A DNA stretch of 64,000 nt from Celeribacter marinus (lineage in GTDB: Bacteria; Pseudomonadota; Alphaproteobacteria; Rhodobacterales; Rhodobacteraceae): assembly GCF_001308265.1 (NCBI RefSeq), contig NZ_CP012023.1, positions 186,001 to 250,000 of the forward strand, read 5' to 3'. Made by a program: the position numbers and the translations under genes. This document shows positions 43,045 through 51,781 of the stretch, one piece after another; the first letter of the stretch is position 1, and every line of letters starts with the position of its first letter. The notes below the pieces were generated by a model. That model did not search any database and was not told the DNA's origin. It worked only from the letters and a program-made list of their open reading frames with translations.

Positions 43045-45471
43045 ATGCGCCTCACACAGAATTGGACCTTTTACGATGACACGGGCCATTATAGCGTGCC
43101 GGTCACTGTGCCCTTTGATAGCGTATCTGCCTTGTATGATGCGGGCAAAATTGACGATCCGTATTGGGGCCGCAACGAGTATGATCTGCGTTGGATTTCT
43201 GAGCGCACATGGGTGGCCAAGCGTCAGTTTGAGCTGACCGATGCCAACATCGAACTGGTGGCCGAGGGTCTCGACGGTGTGGTCGATGTGGTCGTCAATG
43301 GCACCACGGTTTTGAATGCTGAGAACAGCTTTCGCAGCTACCGCGTTGATTTGTCCGAGGTGGCCAAAATTGGCACCAATGACATCGAATTGCAGTTTCG
43401 CTCTGTGGTGGCCGAGGGGGCCGCACGTCAGGCAGCTCAGACGTTTCATATCCCCGGAATTTCGGATCGCAACGATGGTCAGGTGCCGATTGCGAACGGC
43501 AATATGTTGCGCAAAACGCAATGTGATTTCGGGTGGGATTGGAATATCGCGCTTGCGCCGTTCGGTGTCACCGGAGCGTTGGACATTTGCGCCAAGACGC
43601 AGGCGCGCCTTGACCATTTGCATATCGCCCAAGAGCACCACGATATCGAGAGCGATAGTGTGACGGTGATTGTGACCGCGCATATCGCGGGCGATGCGGA
43701 GGGGGACACGGTCGAGATGTCGTTTGGCGGCCGCACCCGTGAGGCGCAGGTCAAAGGTCGCGTCGCACAAGCCAAGTTCTTTATTGAGGCGCCCGAGTTT
43801 TGGTGGCCCGCAGGTCAAGGCATGCAACCGCTTTACGATCTCGAAGTGCGGATGCGCGACGAGGTGATGGAGCGCCGTGTCGGGCTACGCCATATCGAAT
43901 TGGTCGTCCAAGAGGATGACGCGGGCACATCGTTCAAATTCAAGGTTAACGGGCGTGAGGTCTTTGCCAAAGGGGCCAACTGGATCCCCGCCGATGCCCT
44001 GTCGGGGCGCATTGACCGCGAGGAGGTCCGTGATCTGCTGCAATCCGCCGTGGATGCCAACATGAACATGATCCGCATTTGGGGCGGTGGTCGCTATGAG
44101 CCGACATGGTTCTATGACATGTGCGACGAGATGGGTCTGATGATCTGGCAGGACTTTATGTTCTCGTGCAATCTCTACCCCGCTGACGAGGCGTTTTTGG
44201 CCAATGTCGAGGCGGAGGTGCGTGAAAATGTACGCCGGATGCATCATCACGCCTGTATGGCGCTGTGGTGTGGCGACAATGAATTGCTTGGTGCGTTGAC
44301 GTGGTTTGATGAGAGCAAGGCCAACCGCGACCGCTATCTGGTGATGTATGACCGCCTCAACCGGACGTTGGAGAAGGCCCTCAAAGACGAAGATCCAAAC
44401 GCGATTTGGTGGCCGTCCTCGCCCTCTCCGGGGTATTTCAATTTTGGGGATGGGTGGCACGACGACACCTCTGGCGACATGCATTTCTGGTCTGTCTGGC
44501 ACGAGAACCGCGATTTCGAGCATTACCGCGATATCAAGCCGCGCTTTTGTTCCGAGTTCGGATTTCAATCCTACCCCTCAAACCGCATCATCGAGACGTT
44601 CACGGACGCAAAGGACCGCAACATTGCAGCACGTGTGTTCGAGAGCCATCAAAAGAACGCCGGAGGCAACGAACGGATTGCGGCCACGATGTTCCGCTAT
44701 TTCCGTTTTCCCGTCGATTTCCCGAACTTTGTGTATCTCTCACAGGTGCAACAAGGTCTCGCGATCAAGACGGCTGTGACGTATTGGCGCTCGCTCAAAC
44801 CGCACTGTATGGGCGCGCTCGTGTGGCAGCTCAACGACACATGGCCGGTGTGCTCATGGTCCTCGCTTGATTATGGCGGCGGGTGGAAATTGCTGCACCA
44901 CATGACGCAGAAATTCTATGCGCCGGTGAGCGTGGTGGTGAACCCCGAGAACGGCAAAGACCACTTTAAGGTGGTCAACGATACGGGCGAGAACGTTGAC
45001 ATAACGGTGCAAATCGCGGCGGTGAACATGCACGGCGTGGCGCGTCCCGTGGCGGATGCAACCCTGTCCGCATGGGCGAGCAAGGCACTTGATCTGGTGT
45101 CACTGGATCACGGAACGCTCAACGACGACGAGATTTACGTGTTCACATGGCAGGCTGGCGCGGGCGAGGATGCGGTGACGGGTGGCGACATCTATGCGCC
45201 CAAAGCGTGGAAAACCTATGACCTCGTTAACCCCGAAATTGCCCATACCATTGTTGAGGTGGACGGCGTCTATGAGATCACGTTGCGCGCGCAGGCGCTT
45301 GGCTTGTTCGTCGCGGTTGAGGCCTCGACGCAAGGGCGGATGTCTAACAACGCGTTTGCGATGCTGCCGAACCAAGAGGTCAAGGTCACGTTCGTTCCGC
45401 AACACGCTGATGAAAAACCACAATTCACAATTCGTGACCTTTACACTGCCACCTATGGAGCCGAGATATGA
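43045..45471 (+). CDS. Beta-mannosidase (glycoside hydrolase family 2)
   Basis: 808 residues from ATG 43045 (AAGGAG 8 bases upstream; a GTG at 43039 is less well spaced). No signal peptide, so it acts on imported oligosaccharides in the cytoplasm. GH2 order: N-terminal jelly-roll sugar-binding domain (GLDGVVDVVVNGTTVL), Ig-like domain, then the TIM barrel with acid/base Glu413 in WCGDNELLG and nucleophile Glu504 in RFCSEFGFQSYPS. MNMIRIWGGGRYE, IWQDFMFSC and VWQLNDTWPVCSWSSLDY are characteristic of beta-mannosidases within GH2. It overlaps the next gene by 4 bases. Confidence 0.9.
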   Translation: MRLTQNWTFYDDTGHYSVPVTVPFDSVSALYDAGKIDDPYWGRNEYDLRWISERTWVAKRQFELTDANIELVAEGLDGVVDVVVNGTTVLNAENSFRSYRVDLSEVAKIGTNDIELQFRSVVAEGAARQAAQTFHIPGISDRNDGQVPIANGNMLRKTQCDFGWDWNIALAPFGVTGALDICAKTQARLDHLHIAQEHHDIESDSVTVIVTAHIAGDAEGDTVEMSFGGRTREAQVKGRVAQAKFFIEAPEFWWPAGQGMQPLYDLEVRMRDEVMERRVGLRHIELVVQEDDAGTSFKFKVNGREVFAKGANWIPADALSGRIDREEVRDLLQSAVDANMNMIRIWGGGRYEPTWFYDMCDEMGLMIWQDFMFSCNLYPADEAFLANVEAEVRENVRRMHHHACMALWCGDNELLGALTWFDESKANRDRYLVMYDRLNRTLEKALKDEDPNAIWWPSSPSPGYFNFGDGWHDDTSGDMHFWSVWHENRDFEHYRDIKPRFCSEFGFQSYPSNRIIETFTDAKDRNIAARVFESHQKNAGGNERIAATMFRYFRFPVDFPNFVYLSQVQQGLAIKTAVTYWRSLKPHCMGALVWQLNDTWPVCSWSSLDYGGGWKLLHHMTQKFYAPVSVVVNPENGKDHFKVVNDTGENVDITVQIAAVNMHGVARPVADATLSAWASKALDLVSLDHGTLNDDEIYVFTWQAGAGEDAVTGGDIYAPKAWKTYDLVNPEIAHTIVEVDGVYEITLRAQALGLFVAVEASTQGRMSNNAFAMLPNQEVKVTFVPQHADEKPQFTIRDLYTATYGAEI

Positions 45472-46157
45472 AGCGTTCAATCGTCAATGAAATCATCGCA
45501 GAGAGCGACAAATTCATGCGCTCGTTCGGGTTCGTGATGCCGCCCTTTGCCTACCTTAATCCAACGGGTTTGAAGTCTTACATTGCGGACGGCGGCACGA
45601 TGGTGCGCGATCATATGTTGGGCTGGGACATCACCGATTATGGTCAGGGCAACTATGAGGATTTGGGGCTCTTTTTGTTCACCGTGCGCAACGGCTCTGA
45701 CGCCAATGTGGCACGCGGAATGGGGATGCTCTACGCCGAAAAGCTATTGATTTCGAACGAAAATCAAATCAGTCCGATGCACCATCACACGTTCAAAACC
45801 GAGGATATCATCAACCGTGGTGGCGCGTCATTGGTGTTGGAGTTGTTCACACGGGCAGAGGATGGATCGTGCGATCCAACTGCGCCCGTTGAGGTGCTCA
45901 CGGACGGGCGTAAACGGACGCTAAAGGCGGGTGAACACCTCAAACTGGAGCCGGGGGAAAGTGTGACCCTTGAGCCGTGGCATTGGCATGCGTTTTGGGG
46001 CGAGGGTGGACGTGTGTTGATTGGCGAGGTGAGCAACGTCAACGACGACCGCACAGACAATATTTTCCGCGAACCAATCGGACGGTTTGCGGCCATCGAC
46101 GAGGATACGGACCCCGTGCATTTGCTGGTGTCCGATTATGACAAATGGCTCGCGTGA
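45468..46157 (+). CDS. D-lyxose/D-mannose isomerase-type cupin
   Basis: 229 residues, a metal-dependent cupin of the D-lyxose ketol-isomerase family, which interconverts D-lyxose/D-xylulose and D-mannose/D-fructose. Family features are MRSFGFVMPPFAYLNP, the metal ligands in ISPMHHHTFKTEDIINRGG and the later EPWHWHAFWGEGGRVLIGEVS. It overlaps the beta-mannosidase gene by 4 bases (ATGA), which suggests that it converts released mannose to fructose. Length is usual for the family. It is well placed as the link from mannosides to central metabolism. Confidence 0.85.
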   Translation: MKRSIVNEIIAESDKFMRSFGFVMPPFAYLNPTGLKSYIADGGTMVRDHMLGWDITDYGQGNYEDLGLFLFTVRNGSDANVARGMGMLYAEKLLISNENQISPMHHHTFKTEDIINRGGASLVLELFTRAEDGSCDPTAPVEVLTDGRKRTLKAGEHLKLEPGESVTLEPWHWHAFWGEGGRVLIGEVSNVNDDRTDNIFREPIGRFAAIDEDTDPVHLLVSDYDKWLA

Positions 46158-46179
46158 GACGCGACAAAGGAGAGATACA

Positions 46180-46935
46180 ATGACCGATTTTTCATACCAA
46201 CTTTATTCATCGCGCAATTGGGGCAACGACGAGACGCTCGATATGATTGGCGCTCTTGGCTATGCGCAGTGCGAGGGCTACGGCGCGTTTTACAACGAGT
46301 TGGACCAATTGGACGCGCTCAAGGCGCGCTTGGCCAAGAACGGCTTGCAGATGAAATCAGGCCACTTTGCCCTTGATATGGTCGAGAATGATCCTGCGCG
46401 TGTGCTTCAAATCTGTAAAGAGTTGAACATCGAACACGTCTATGTGCCGTATCTTATGCCCGACGAACGCCCAACGGATGCCGATGGATGGCGTGCGTTT
46501 GGTGTGCGCTTGGCCAAGGCCGGTGAGCCGATCAAGGCGGCAGGTCTGGTCTTTGGCTGGCACAACCACGACTTTGAATTTGTGGCTCTGCCGACGGGTG
46601 AGTTGCCTGAGGATTTGATCCTTGAGGGCGGTGATCACATCAATATCGAACTGGATATTGCGTGGGTTGTGCGTGGCGGTGCGGACCCAATTGCGGCCGT
46701 GAAAAAATACGGCAAACGCATTACCGCCGTCCATGTCAAAGACCTCGCACCTGCGGGTGAAAAAGAGGACGAGGGCGGGTGGGCCGATGCGGGCACCGGA
46801 ACGATGGACTGGCCTGCAATCTGGGCCGCGATCCAAGAGTTCACCGCGGCAGATGTGTTTGTGATGGAGCATGACAACCCATCCGATCACGCGCGCTTTG
46901 CCAAAACTGCAATCACCAACGCCGCCGCGTTTTAA
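46180..46935 (+). CDS. TIM-barrel sugar isomerase/epimerase-like protein
   Basis: 251 residues from ATG 46180 (AAAGGAGA upstream). AP-endonuclease-2 fold. Likely metal ligands are in VFGWHNHDFEF (His), INIELDIAWVVRGG (Glu, Asp), ITAVHVKDLAP (His, Asp) and DVFVMEHDNP (Glu). It is followed 24 bases later by a Gfo/Idh/MocA dehydrogenase, repeating the pair at 35-37 kb. No closer functional name can be supported; related proteins include sugar-phosphate isomerases and 3-keto-sugar hydrolases/dehydratases. Confidence 0.82.
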   Translation: MTDFSYQLYSSRNWGNDETLDMIGALGYAQCEGYGAFYNELDQLDALKARLAKNGLQMKSGHFALDMVENDPARVLQICKELNIEHVYVPYLMPDERPTDADGWRAFGVRLAKAGEPIKAAGLVFGWHNHDFEFVALPTGELPEDLILEGGDHINIELDIAWVVRGGADPIAAVKKYGKRITAVHVKDLAPAGEKEDEGGWADAGTGTMDWPAIWAAIQEFTAADVFVMEHDNPSDHARFAKTAITNAAAF

Positions 46936-46959
46936 GCACGGCACAAGGGAGGATATCAC

Positions 46960-48099
46960 ATGACACAACTCGGCGTTGGCATCATCGGATGCGGCAATAT
47001 TTCCAAGGCATATCTGGACCTTGCGCCCAACTTCAAAGCGATCGAAGTGCGCGCGGTGGCCGATATCAACATGGAGGCCGCTCACGGGCGCGCCTCAGAA
47101 TATGAGGGCGTTCGGGCCGAAACGGTCGATGCGCTTTTAGCCGCAAGCGACATTGATCTGATCATCAATCTCACCATTCCTGCGGCACATTTCGAGGTGA
47201 CGAAACGCATTTTGGACGCGGGTAAACACGCCTATTCCGAAAAGCCGTATGTGCTCACACTCGCTGAAGGCGAAGAGTTGCGGGCGCTGTCAGAGGCTAA
47301 GGGTCTGCGCGTGGGGTCTGCGCCTGACACGTTCATGGGCGGCGCACATCAGATGGTGCGCGAGATCATCGATAGCGGCAAAGTCGGCAAAATCACCTCG
47401 GGCACCTGTCACTTTATGGGTGCGGGCATGGAAATGTGGCACCCGAACCCTGACTTTTTCTTTCAACCGGGGGGTGGTCCCGTGCTCGACATGGGGCCGT
47501 ATTATGTGACCAACCTTGTGCAGCTTTTGGGACCGGTGAGCCGCGTGGCTGCCTTGTCCAACAAAGGCCGTGCAACCCGCACCATCACCACCGATTGCCC
47601 GCGCAAGGGCGAGGTGTTGGATGTGGTTGTTGATACCAATTTCCACGCGCTGTTGCAGTTTGAAAGCGGGGCCGCCATCACCGTGTCGCTGTCATGGGAT
47701 GTGTTTGCGCATGAACATCAAAACATGGAGCTGTATGGCACTGAAGGCGCAATTTTTGTCCCCGATCCGAACTTCTTTGGTGGCAACGTTCGTATGGCTG
47801 GCACGGACCAAGAGGTCAAAGACGTGCCTCTATGGGAGCATCCGTTTTCTGTCACCAACATGGTTGACGGGCAAGGCAATGATCGCGCCAACTACCGCAC
47901 GGCGGGCGTGGCCGACATGGCACAAGCCATCGTGGAAGGGCGTCCGCATCGCTGCTCTTTGGAACTTGCGACCCACGCGATTGATGTGCTGACATCTATC
48001 ATGAAATCGGGTGAAACGGGCCAGTTTGTGGACATTTCCACAACCTGCGAACGTCCCGCAGCGGTCACACCGGACGAGGCGCGCGCGCTCATGGGCTAA
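46960..48099 (+). CDS. Gfo/Idh/MocA-family sugar dehydrogenase
   Basis: 379 residues. Rossmann motif VGIIGCGNISKAYLDL, catalytic Lys region HAYSEKPYVLTLAEG, and the substrate domain with GGGPVLDMGPYYVTNLVQLLG. AAGGGAGG precedes the ATG at 46960. It uses NAD(P) to oxidise a sugar or sugar derivative in the cytoplasm. Its upstream neighbour is a TIM-barrel isomerase and the downstream neighbour an aldo/keto reductase. Similar to, but not closely matching, the dehydrogenase at 35.0-36.2 kb. Confidence 0.88.
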   Translation: MTQLGVGIIGCGNISKAYLDLAPNFKAIEVRAVADINMEAAHGRASEYEGVRAETVDALLAASDIDLIINLTIPAAHFEVTKRILDAGKHAYSEKPYVLTLAEGEELRALSEAKGLRVGSAPDTFMGGAHQMVREIIDSGKVGKITSGTCHFMGAGMEMWHPNPDFFFQPGGGPVLDMGPYYVTNLVQLLGPVSRVAALSNKGRATRTITTDCPRKGEVLDVVVDTNFHALLQFESGAAITVSLSWDVFAHEHQNMELYGTEGAIFVPDPNFFGGNVRMAGTDQEVKDVPLWEHPFSVTNMVDGQGNDRANYRTAGVADMAQAIVEGRPHRCSLELATHAIDVLTSIMKSGETGQFVDISTTCERPAAVTPDEARALMG

Positions 48100-48172
48100 G
48101 CCCACCACTTGTGCGCAAAGAGCGGTGGAAAACCGCGTTCGTGTGCACCAAGTTAAGTGCGAAGCAAACAAC

Positions 48173-48197
48173 GGACACCCCCGTTTGGCGGGTGTCC
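48173..48197 (+). other. Intercistronic hairpin before the aldo/keto reductase gene
   Basis: GGACACCC/GGGTGTCC, 8 perfect pairs around a 9-base loop, ending 23 bases before the ATG at 48221 and just before its GGAGGAG ribosome site. No T-run; possible RNA-stability or processing element. Confidence 0.4.
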
Positions 48198-48220
48198 CAA
48201 CCACTCTTGGAGGAGTCGCC

Positions 48221-49249
48221 ATGAAACCTTATGTCCCATCTGACACCCGTTACGACAAAATGGTGTATCGCCGCTGTGGCAAATCAGGGCTAAAACTGCC
48301 CGCGATCTCGCTCGGCCTGTGGCACAACTTTGGTGGCGACACGCCCCATAATACCAAGCGCGAGATTTTGCGCACGGCGTTCGATCACGGCATCACCCAT
48401 TTCGATCTGGCCAACAACTACGGCCCGCCCCCCGGATCGGCGGAATTTGCGTTCGGGTCTATCCTCAAGGAAGATTTCGCAGGCCTGCGCGACGAGATGA
48501 TCATCTCCACTAAGGCGGGCTATCATATGTGGGACGGCCCCTACGGTGAGTGGGGCAGCCGCAAATATCTGATGGCGTCTATTGACCAATCTTTGACCCG
48601 TATGGGTCTGGATTATGTGGATATTTTCTATTCGCACCGCTTTGACCCCGATACGCCACTTGAGGAAACCATGGGCGCGCTCGATAGCATCGTGCGTCAG
48701 GGCAAGGCGCTTTATGTCGGGATTTCGAGCTACAATTCCGACCGCACCCGCGAGGCCGTGCGCATCTTGAACGAGCTTGGCACGCCCTGCGTGATCCATC
48801 AGCCGAGCTATAACATGCTCAACCGTTGGGTCGAACATGACGGTCTAAAGGACACGCTGCATGAGTTGGGTGTCGGCTCCATCGCCTTTACGCCACTGGC
48901 GCAGGGGATGCTGACAAACAAGTACCTCAAAGGCGTGCCAGAGGGATCGCGCGCGACCCAAGGCAAGTCGCTCAAGCCAGAGTTTATCTCTGATCGTGCG
49001 GTAGAGAACCTGAACAAACTCAATGAGATCGCCGAAAATCGCGGCCAGACATTGGCGCAAATGGCCATTGCATGGGTGCTGCGTGATGGCGGCATCACCA
49101 CCGCGCTGATCGGTGCGTCCAAACCGTCCCAGGTGACGGATTGCGTTGGCGCAATCGGCAATCTGGAGTTTTCGGCGGAAGAGCTCAAACTCATTGACGA
49201 CTACGCCGATGAAGAAAAAATCAACCTTTGGGCCAAGTCGTCCGAATAA
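48221..49249 (+). CDS. Aldo/keto reductase, YghZ/L-glyceraldehyde-3-phosphate-reductase type
   Basis: 342 residues from ATG 48221 (GGAGGAG upstream). NADPH-dependent (beta/alpha)8 reductase. The N-terminal VYRRCGKSGLKLPAISLGLWHNFG, catalytic Asp/Tyr in HFDLANNYGPPPGSAE, Lys in IISTKAGYHMW and the following FYSHRFDPDTP are the pattern of the YghZ/GprA group. The C-terminal NADPH-binding part has LIGASKPSQV. In this locus it may reduce an aldehyde or keto sugar intermediate. Subfamily assignment is good, substrate unknown. Confidence 0.9.
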   Translation: MKPYVPSDTRYDKMVYRRCGKSGLKLPAISLGLWHNFGGDTPHNTKREILRTAFDHGITHFDLANNYGPPPGSAEFAFGSILKEDFAGLRDEMIISTKAGYHMWDGPYGEWGSRKYLMASIDQSLTRMGLDYVDIFYSHRFDPDTPLEETMGALDSIVRQGKALYVGISSYNSDRTREAVRILNELGTPCVIHQPSYNMLNRWVEHDGLKDTLHELGVGSIAFTPLAQGMLTNKYLKGVPEGSRATQGKSLKPEFISDRAVENLNKLNEIAENRGQTLAQMAIAWVLRDGGITTALIGASKPSQVTDCVGAIGNLEFSAEELKLIDDYADEEKINLWAKSSE

Positions 49250-49263
49250 AGCGGAGATCCATC

Positions 49264-50871
49264 GTGATCCACAATCCTATCCTTGCGGGGTTCAACCCCG
49301 ATCCGTCATTTTTGCGGGTCGGGGAGGACTACTATATCGCCACATCCACGTTTGAATGGTATCCGGGCGTGCAGATTTTCCATTCACGCGATCTGGTGAA
49401 TTGGGATCTTGTGGCGCGGCCTCTCAACCGTGCGGCTCTCTTGGATATGCGTGGAAATCCAGATAGTTGCGGTATTTGGGCGCCCTGTTTGAGCCATGAT
49501 GGGGATAGGTTCTATCTCGTTTACACAGACGTGAAACGCTATGACGGGGCGTTTAAAGATGCGCCCAACTACATCACCGCCTGCGAGACCATTGACGGTG
49601 AATGGTGCGATCCGTGGTATGTAAACTCGTCCGGTTTTGATCCCTCGCTGTTTCACGATGATGACGGGCGCAAATGGTTCATGAACATGCAATGGAACCA
49701 CCGCGGCGAGGGCACAGGCGGCAACCCAAAGAATTCCTCATTCGACGGTATCTTGTTGCAAGAATGGTCGCCTGAGCGCGGGTTGTTCGGGCCTGTCAAA
49801 AATGTCTACGCGGGGACAGAGCGCGGCCTGACCGAGGCACCGCATATGTTCAAGCGCAATGGCTATTACTACCTGACCACTGCGGAGGGCGGTACGGCCT
49901 ATGATCACGCGGTCACATTGGCGCGATCACGCGACATTTGGGGTCCGTATGAGGATCACCCCGACTTGTTCGTGATGTCTACCAAAGACGTTCCATTGGC
50001 GCAAAGCGCGATCCAGCGCACGGGCCACGGCCAATATGTCGAGACGCCTGATGGACAGGTTTATCATACGTTTTTGATGGGTCGCCCGATTACGGGACCG
50101 GACGGGACGGGGATGTATTGCCCGCTTGGACGTGAAACCGGCATTGAGCGTTGTGTCTGGAAAGACGATTGGCTGTATCTGGAGGCGGGCGGTCTTGTGC
50201 CGCGCGCGCAGGTTGAGGGGCTGGCCGATGTCGCCCCACGCGCGCCCAAAGATGTGGTGACCGAGTTTGCGGGCCAGACATTGCCCAGTGATTTCCAATG
50301 GCTGCGTCACCCCCATCCCGAGCGGTTGTTTCGGGTCGATAACGGGTTGCACGTGATTGGTCGTGAAAGCTTTGGGTCGTGGTTTGAAAACGCACTCGTT
50401 GCGCGCAGACAAGAACACCACGTGTGCACAGTCGAGACAACGGTCGCGTTTGATCCGGTGAGCTATCAGCAATCAGCGGGCCTGACGCATTACTATAACC
50501 GTTTCAAATTTCACAAACTTCTTGTCTCGCTTGAGCCTGACGTGGGCCGGTGTTTGCGCATTGTGTCGTGTCTGGGGGATTATCCCGATGCGGCTTTGAC
50601 GTGGACACCCGACATGGTGCCGCTTGCGGATGGTCCCGTTGAGTTGCGCGCGCAGATCGACAATGCCGCGCTACAATTTGCGTGGCGACTGGGCGGTGAT
50701 TGGATCAATATTGGTCCTGTTTTAGACGCATCTTTGATCTCAGACGAGGGCGGGCGCGGTGCGCATGGCTCGTTTACGGGCGCGTTTCTTGGGATGTACG
50801 TCATGGATATGACGGGGCAGGGACGTGAAGCGTTGTTTTCCCGCTTTGCTTACCTCCCCAAAGGCGCGTAA
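49264..50871 (+). CDS. Beta-xylosidase (glycoside hydrolase family 43)
   Basis: 535 residues from a GTG at 49264. Five-bladed propeller GH43 catalytic domain with the expected triad: general base Asp13 (GFNPDPSFL), pKa-modulating Asp126 (SGFDPSLFHDD) and general acid Glu191 (RGLTEAPHMFK). WYPGVQIFHSRDLVNW and HTFLMGRPI are typical of the GH43 subfamily of 1,4-beta-xylosidases. The C-terminal ~200 residues are the beta-sandwich accessory domain (LTHYYNRFKFHKL). No signal peptide, so it cleaves imported xylo-oligosaccharides in the cytoplasm, producing xylose for the xyl operon 5 kb away. Confidence 0.92.
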   Translation: MIHNPILAGFNPDPSFLRVGEDYYIATSTFEWYPGVQIFHSRDLVNWDLVARPLNRAALLDMRGNPDSCGIWAPCLSHDGDRFYLVYTDVKRYDGAFKDAPNYITACETIDGEWCDPWYVNSSGFDPSLFHDDDGRKWFMNMQWNHRGEGTGGNPKNSSFDGILLQEWSPERGLFGPVKNVYAGTERGLTEAPHMFKRNGYYYLTTAEGGTAYDHAVTLARSRDIWGPYEDHPDLFVMSTKDVPLAQSAIQRTGHGQYVETPDGQVYHTFLMGRPITGPDGTGMYCPLGRETGIERCVWKDDWLYLEAGGLVPRAQVEGLADVAPRAPKDVVTEFAGQTLPSDFQWLRHPHPERLFRVDNGLHVIGRESFGSWFENALVARRQEHHVCTVETTVAFDPVSYQQSAGLTHYYNRFKFHKLLVSLEPDVGRCLRIVSCLGDYPDAALTWTPDMVPLADGPVELRAQIDNAALQFAWRLGGDWINIGPVLDASLISDEGGRGAHGSFTGAFLGMYVMDMTGQGREALFSRFAYLPKGA

Positions 50872-50938
50872 ACTCTGGTTAATTGGTGTGGGCCGCTGTG
50901 TGGCCCCCACTGCCTTTGAGCGCAAGATGGAGACCCAC

Positions 50939-51781
50939 ATGTCCAATTGGACCTCACGCATCATGATCTACGATTTTGAGGAGGCCCGCGCGTTTCCTGT
51001 GTTGGAGACGGACATGCATATCGAGGCGCCGAACTGGACGCCGGATGGGTCCGCGTTGCTTGTGAACGGGGACGGGCGGTTGTTTGAGGTCGATCTGGCA
51101 GAGCCAGAATTGGCGGAGATCGACACAGGTCTGTTGATCACGCTCAACAATGATCACGGTATTTCGCCCGATGGCTCGACGCTGTTTCTGTCGGATCACA
51201 CACTTGGGGCGGGGTCGCTCATTTGGACACTTGATCTTGAGAGTGATGATGATCCCGTACAAGTCACGCCAAATGCGCCGAGTTGGTGGCACGGTGTGTC
51301 CCCCGATGGCCAGACATTGGCCTACACGGCGGTGCGCAACGACACATTCGGGATTTGGACATGTCCGGTAGCGGGCGGGTCCGAGCGCTGTGTCATCGAA
51401 AGCGATCACCATTATGATGGGCCGGATTACACGCCTGACGGGGATTGGATCTGGTTCAATTCGGAGCGCTCAGGGCGTGGATCGTCGGACCTGTGGCGGG
51501 TGCGTGTCGACGGCGCACAGCCGCAACAAATGACCGACGACACACGCGTCAACTGGTTCCCGCATCCAAGCCCTGATGGCACGCGTGTTGTGTATTTATC
51601 CTATCCCGAGGGCACCAAAGGACACCCTGCCGATTTGGAGGTCGAGCTGCGTTTGATTGCGCCCGAGGGCGGGACGCCTACGACCCTCGTAAGTTTGTTT
51701 GGTGGTCAGGGTACGATCAATGTTCCCTCGTGGTCTCCTGATGGGGTCGCTTTTGCCTATGTTGAATATGCACGTAAATAA
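50939..51781 (+). CDS. TolB-like beta-propeller protein
   Basis: 280 residues from ATG 50939 (GGAG 6 bases upstream; an ATG at 50927 is possible). No signal peptide. Repeated blades of the TolB/WD40-like type are visible, each with a W-x-P/S-D-G turn: NWTPDGSALLV, ISPDGSTLFLSD, VSPDGQTLAYT, YTPDGDWIWFNSERSG, PSPDGTRVVYLS and WSPDGVAFAY. Such cytoplasmic propellers occur in sugar-utilisation loci and include oligogalacturonide-lyase-like proteins, but no catalytic residues can be assigned here. It overlaps the start of the peroxidase gene. Confidence 0.75.
   Translation: MSNWTSRIMIYDFEEARAFPVLETDMHIEAPNWTPDGSALLVNGDGRLFEVDLAEPELAEIDTGLLITLNNDHGISPDGSTLFLSDHTLGAGSLIWTLDLESDDDPVQVTPNAPSWWHGVSPDGQTLAYTAVRNDTFGIWTCPVAGGSERCVIESDHHYDGPDYTPDGDWIWFNSERSGRGSSDLWRVRVDGAQPQQMTDDTRVNWFPHPSPDGTRVVYLSYPEGTKGHPADLEVELRLIAPEGGTPTTLVSLFGGQGTINVPSWSPDGVAFAYVEYARK

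Noticed and set aside
42352..43827. 491-codon minus-strand frame across the ATPase and beta-mannosidase genes
   Set aside because: Antisense to two genes with complete active-site motifs, crossing an intergenic hairpin; no similarity visible.
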